A stretch of 64,000 nt of DNA from JBBQWZ01 sp043788745 (GTDB lineage: Bacteria > Acidobacteriota > Terriglobia > Bryobacterales > Bryobacteraceae): NCBI GenBank assembly GCA_043788745.1, contig JAYVTO010000310.1:9315-73314 (forward strand), in the 5' to 3' direction. Positions 60,911 to 64,000 of this stretch are shown here, one piece after another. The notes below the pieces were generated by a model. The model saw only the letters and a program-made list of their open reading frames with translations, did not search any database and was not told where the DNA came from. How positions within the stretch are numbered: position 1 is the first letter of the stretch; each line of letters begins with the position of its first letter. The translations under genes were made by a program, and so were the position numbers.

Positions 60911-61642
60911 TCAGGCGAGGACGAGACACTGCCAACCGCTCTTGTCGAATTTCTGCACGGCCGTTGGTGCGTTTGGCCATTGTTCAAAGCCGGACACGAT
61001 CACCAGGTGCGCAACGCGCCGGAGGTCGGGCAGCAAGTCTTCCACGATCTCGGCGCTGATGTTTGCGATCGCGAGATCGAAGGCGCCCGTGCGAACTGCG
61101 TCCACGGAGCCGGCAAACACATCGCGCTGCGATTGGTGCGCGATGACGACGGAATCTTCGTCGACGTCGCAACCGATGACGCGCGATGCACCGAGCATTG
61201 CCGCGGCTTGGGATAGAATCCCCGAGCCGACGCCGACATCGAGAACGCGGTCTCCGGGATTAAGGTGTTGCTCGAGCGCCTCGAGGCACATCTGTGTGCA
61301 GGGATGCCATCCCGTGCCGCAGGCCATCCCAGGAGTCACCACGAGCCGAAGGCGTCCGTCGGGAGTGGCTTCGTTCGACCACGGCGGAGCGAGAAAAAAA
61401 CGCCGGCCGATCGCCAGCGCGGGAAACGAATCACGAGTGCGCTGCTCCCAATCGACGTATTCGAGTTGTTCTATCCGCGGAGCGTAAGGCTGAAAGGGAC
61501 CCGGGTCCGGGGCGCTATCGAAAAACGCACGCAGGCCGCCTGGTTCGTCGAGAATGCCGGTGGTTCCAGCCTCCCACAACTGCGCCGACAGCGCGTCTTC
61601 GTCCGAAGGCGCGCACGTCAATCGCATCGCGTACGTTGGCAT
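60911..61642 (-). CDS. prmA: Ribosomal protein L11 methyltransferase
   Basis: PrmA trimethylates ribosomal protein L11 using SAM. The 243-residue protein has a short N-terminal substrate domain and the class I core: VVTPGMACGTGWHPCTQMCLEAL, VLDVGVGSGILSQAAAMLGA, VIGCDVDEDSVV and DLAIANISAEIVEDLLP. The usual G-T-G-x-H-x-T-T reads GTGWHPCT, close to consensus. It begins 13 bp after the acyl-CoA ligase gene ends and is followed by rfaE2. Confidence 0.9.
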   Translation of the reverse strand: MPTYAMRLTCAPSDEDALSAQLWEAGTTGILDEPGGLRAFFDSAPDPGPFQPYAPRIEQLEYVDWEQRTRDSFPALAIGRRFFLAPPWSNEATPDGRLRLVVTPGMACGTGWHPCTQMCLEALEQHLNPGDRVLDVGVGSGILSQAAAMLGASRVIGCDVDEDSVVIAHQSQRDVFAGSVDAVRTGAFDLAIANISAEIVEDLLPDLRRVAHLVIVSGFEQWPNAPTAVQKFDKSGWQCLVLA

Positions 61643-61655
61643 GGCCGCGAGCCGC

Positions 61656-63266
61656 TTAGCCCTGGACTCGCTTTTCTTTACCCGCCCAGAAGACCTCTTT
61701 GATCACCATCTTCTTGATCTTGCCAGTGCCGGTCTTGGGCAACGGCTCGGTACTGAACTTCACGATGCGGGGCAGCTTGAACTTGCCGAGTCGCTGTTCG
61801 AGAAACGTCAGCAGTTCGGTGTCGGTCAAGGTGTGATCGGGCTTCAACACGACCATCGCCGCCGGAACCTCGCCCCACTTTGGATCCGGGGCCGCGACAA
61901 CAGCACACTCAAATACCGCCGGATGCGCGAAGATGTGCTGCTCGAGTTCGAGAGAGCTGATATTTTCGCCGCCAGAGATGATGATTTCCTTCTTGCGATC
62001 GACAATGTGGATGTAGGCTTGTTCGTCCCATACTGCCATGTCGCCCGAATGGAACCAGACCTTCGGTCCGCCATCGAAATTCGTTGTCATCACAGCGTCG
62101 GTCGCGGCGGGCTCGTTGAAGTAGCCTTCCATCACGTGGTCGCCCATCGCGACCACTTCGCCGATTGCGACGCCGTCCTTCGGCACGTCGCGCATTTCGG
62201 CGTCGACGACGCGGACGGTGACGTTGGGCGCCGGCCACCCAGCCATTGCTTTGCGGCGCCTGCGTTCTTCGGGAGATGAGTAGATGGCCCACTGATCTCG
62301 CGCAGAAGTCAATAGCGGCGCGGTTTCGGTGAGTCCGTAGCCGGCCATCGCTTCACAACCAGGGAACGCGGCTTCGATGCGCTCCACCAGTTCGGGCGAC
62401 GCCGCGGCGCCGCCAATCATAATGCGCCGCATCGTCTTCAAGTTGTACTTGCCGATGTCGGGCGCGTTGATCAGAGCGTTCGCCATCGTCGGCACCAGGC
62501 TCATGTCGGTGGCCTTGTGCTCTTCGATCATCTTGAAGACAAAGTTGGCCTCAAAACGGCGAACCATTACTTGCGTAATGCCCAGCATCGTGGACGACTG
62601 CGGACGGCCCCATCCATTCGCGTGGAACATCGGAATGGTGTGAAGATCAACCATCGACTCCACGTCCTTCATCATCGACGCCACCGAGAGAGCGTGCAGA
62701 TAAAGCGTCCGGTGCGAATGCGTCACGCCTTTCGGAGTGCCGGTCGAGCCGGAAGTGTAGAACAACTCGGCGATCGACATTTCGTCGATCTTGAAGATGT
62801 CGGCGCGCTCCGGATGGCCCGTCGCGAGCAGGTCCTCGTAGGTCATGTCCGAAAACTCGGTGATTGTATCCGTCGTGACGTAGGTCTCGATGGTTTGCAG
62901 CTCCGGCTTGATCTTCTCTACGGTCGATAGGAAATCGTTCTCGAAAATCAGCATCCGCGCGCCGGAATGGTTCAGGATATTGACGAGCTCCGGCGCCGAC
63001 AGCCGTACATTGATCGGCATCACGATCGCGCCCGCTTGCACGACACCGTAGTAGCCCTCAAGCAGCTGATGGTTGTTGAAACTCAGGTAGGCGACGCGGT
63101 CGCCGGCCTTGATTCCGGCCTTTGTGAGTGCGGTGGCGAGGCGTTCCGAGCGCTCGCCGAACTGCGCGTAGGTGAATTGATGCTCGCCGCAAACGATTGC
63201 CGTTTTGTGCGGAAACACGTCCACGGCGCGATGCAGGCAACGGAGGGGGGTAAGAGGAACAAACAT
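61656..63266 (-). CDS. AMP-dependent fatty-acid/acyl-CoA ligase
   Basis: The 536-residue enzyme of the ANL superfamily activates a carboxylic acid as an acyl-AMP and transfers it to CoA. It has the P-loop-like LFYTSGSTGTPKGVTHSH, MAGYGLTETAPLL, the hinge in HSGDMAVWDEQAYIHIVDRK, KEIIISGGENISSLELE, and the catalytic Lys in PKTGTGKIKKMV. Medium- or long-chain acids are likely, but chain length cannot be read from sequence. It is the first gene of the minus-strand run that includes prmA, rfaE2 and mfd. ATG 63266 is the natural start. Confidence 0.93.
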   Translation of the reverse strand: MFVPLTPLRCLHRAVDVFPHKTAIVCGEHQFTYAQFGERSERLATALTKAGIKAGDRVAYLSFNNHQLLEGYYGVVQAGAIVMPINVRLSAPELVNILNHSGARMLIFENDFLSTVEKIKPELQTIETYVTTDTITEFSDMTYEDLLATGHPERADIFKIDEMSIAELFYTSGSTGTPKGVTHSHRTLYLHALSVASMMKDVESMVDLHTIPMFHANGWGRPQSSTMLGITQVMVRRFEANFVFKMIEEHKATDMSLVPTMANALINAPDIGKYNLKTMRRIMIGGAAASPELVERIEAAFPGCEAMAGYGLTETAPLLTSARDQWAIYSSPEERRRRKAMAGWPAPNVTVRVVDAEMRDVPKDGVAIGEVVAMGDHVMEGYFNEPAATDAVMTTNFDGGPKVWFHSGDMAVWDEQAYIHIVDRKKEIIISGGENISSLELEQHIFAHPAVFECAVVAAPDPKWGEVPAAMVVLKPDHTLTDTELLTFLEQRLGKFKLPRIVKFSTEPLPKTGTGKIKKMVIKEVFWAGKEKRVQG

Positions 63267-63331
63267 GGTTAACTCACGATTGTAACCGACCCGCTAGAAT
63301 CGCCGTTGCAAGGTTTTGTATAGCGATTTCG

Positions 63332-64000
63332 CTACGGGCGTTTCCGCGGCGTGCCGATCGCCCAAAGATGCCGCGTGGTGCGGATGTACCACATGCCGTC
63401 AACCAGCGCTGGCGAAGCGATCATTCCCTCGCCCAGCGTGTTCGTGCGCAACAGCTTGAACTCGCGCCCATGCTGGATCACAAACGTCGTGCCCGCGTCG
63501 TTCGTCACGAAGACCTTGCCGTCGAAGGCGACCGGCGCCGGGGAAAAACTCTCGCGCGCTGCCTCGCCGAGTCGCGCCTGCCAGAACGGATCGCCCGTTC
63601 TCGCGTCAAACGCGGTAACGATGCTCGTCATATCGTTGATGAGATAGAGCGTGTCGCCCACCAGCATTGGCGCTGGTACGAACGGCGATCCGCGCTCCTT
63701 CCTCCACGCCACATTGGTTTCGGTAACATCGCCTGAGCCGCCGGGCTTGATCGCCAGCGTCGGGCCCGCGCGGCCCGACGAGCAGTACACGAGGCCATGG
63801 CCAACCACCGGCGTCGGCATCACTTCAAATGTGTTGCCTCTGCAAAGTCAGAGTTCCTTGCCCGTTTTCGGGTCATACGCGATCACCTTCTGCATACCGT
63901 GCTAGTACCTACTTGCATAAATCAGAGTATTTACGCTTAGGACCTGTCGGGTGAACGACTGCCTTCGTCCATTCAAACGGTGCCGCCGTCTGGTTGTAGG
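63332..64000 (-). pseudogene. PQQ-type beta-propeller gene, damaged, 5' end outside window
   Basis: The C-terminal part from 63823 down to 63332 shows propeller blades (TPVVGHGLVYCSSGRAGPTLAI, in two strands, LVGDTLYLIND, AFDARTGDPFWQAR, VFVTNDAGTTFVI). Immediately upstream the same frame reads VIAYDPKTGKEL, then TGA at 63848-63850 where the fold expects Trp, then LCRGNTFEV. About 50 bp farther upstream a second lesion (TAG and a frame change near 63900-63925) separates it from FEWTKAVVHPTGPKRKYSD. Two lesions within 80 bp indicate a decayed gene or poor sequence at the window end. Confidence 0.65.

Noticed and set aside
63848..63850. Second possible selenocysteine TGA in the terminal propeller gene
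   Set aside because: The fold expects Trp, not Cys, there. No suitable hairpin with a G-starting loop lies 16-37 nt downstream, and another lesion lies within 80 bp. A nonsense change or sequence error is more likely.

Overview
The window looks like a chromosomal segment from an acidobacterium of the Solibacter/Bryobacter type. This is inferred from gene content, without a search. The content includes a PEGA-domain Ser/Thr kinase, a winged-helix/TPR regulator, a tricorn-type protease, an Oar-like TonB-dependent receptor, several beta-propeller secreted proteins, a relic of the 'ANAQHS-GP...NA..HGL' family, and many dispersed GC-rich palindromes. Coding density is high, most genes have well-marked starts, and no rRNA, tRNA, phage or CRISPR was found.

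Layout. 1-7.4 kb: tail of a radical SAM gene, then on the minus strand a sulfite oxidase fused to cytochrome c, a PEGA kinase and a tricorn protease homologue. 7.4-11 kb: ispG, a vapBC module with a repeat operator, and a Gfo/Idh/MocA oxidoreductase. 11.4-15.7 kb: RluA-type synthase, small secreted protein, winged-helix/TPR regulator, and two gene relics. 15.7-19.7 kb: a tight minus-strand cluster (FAD monooxygenase, YceI, a TPR-like protein, a 46-residue membrane protein, a PQQ-type propeller). 19.9-26 kb: RRM protein, STAS protein, pyruvate kinase, miaA, and a LysM lytic transglycosylase. 26-29.7 kb: repeat-rich DNA, a methyltransferase and a broken TonB-dependent receptor. 29.8-36.5 kb: M24 peptidase, kexin-like protease with P domain, truncated DUF885 gene, a probable selenoprotein, and a NarL-type regulator. 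36.5-42.1 kb: repeats, a haem/copper monooxygenase-like protein, a CrtI-like oxidoreductase, an eight-haem cytochrome and an AlkA-type glycosylase. 42.3-50.7 kb: CpaE-like ATPase opposite an HD-GYP/GAF/GGDEF protein, LigD opposite Ku, DUF72, and a recombinase-linker-like protein. 51-54.4 kb: fumarylacetoacetase with an unknown partner, and L-2-hydroxyglutarate oxidase. 54.4-63.3 kb: a minus-strand run of acyl-CoA ligase, prmA, heptose-phosphate adenylyltransferase, mfd, SurA-like chaperone and a YhaM-like HD nuclease. 63.3-64 kb: a damaged PQQ-propeller gene running off the end.

The most notable item is at 34.3-35.3 kb. One reading frame for a secreted thioredoxin/peroxiredoxin-like protein is interrupted only by TGA, exactly where the first cysteine of the WCxxC active site should be. 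A perfect 7-bp hairpin with a GTG loop starts 14 nt after the TGA, with the loop 21 nt from it. That matches the published bacterial SECIS model, so the gene probably encodes a selenoprotein with a U-x-x-C active site, joined to a DsbD-alpha-like domain. Automatic annotation would split it into two fragments.

The window also holds several genes in decay (TonB-dependent receptor with a 17-bp tandem duplication, DUF885, DUF433, the HGL-type relic, the terminal PQQ gene). It also carries a mosaic repeat family at about 27.4-27.9 kb and, inverted, at about 36.7-37.0 kb, whose copies differ by whole palindromic modules.
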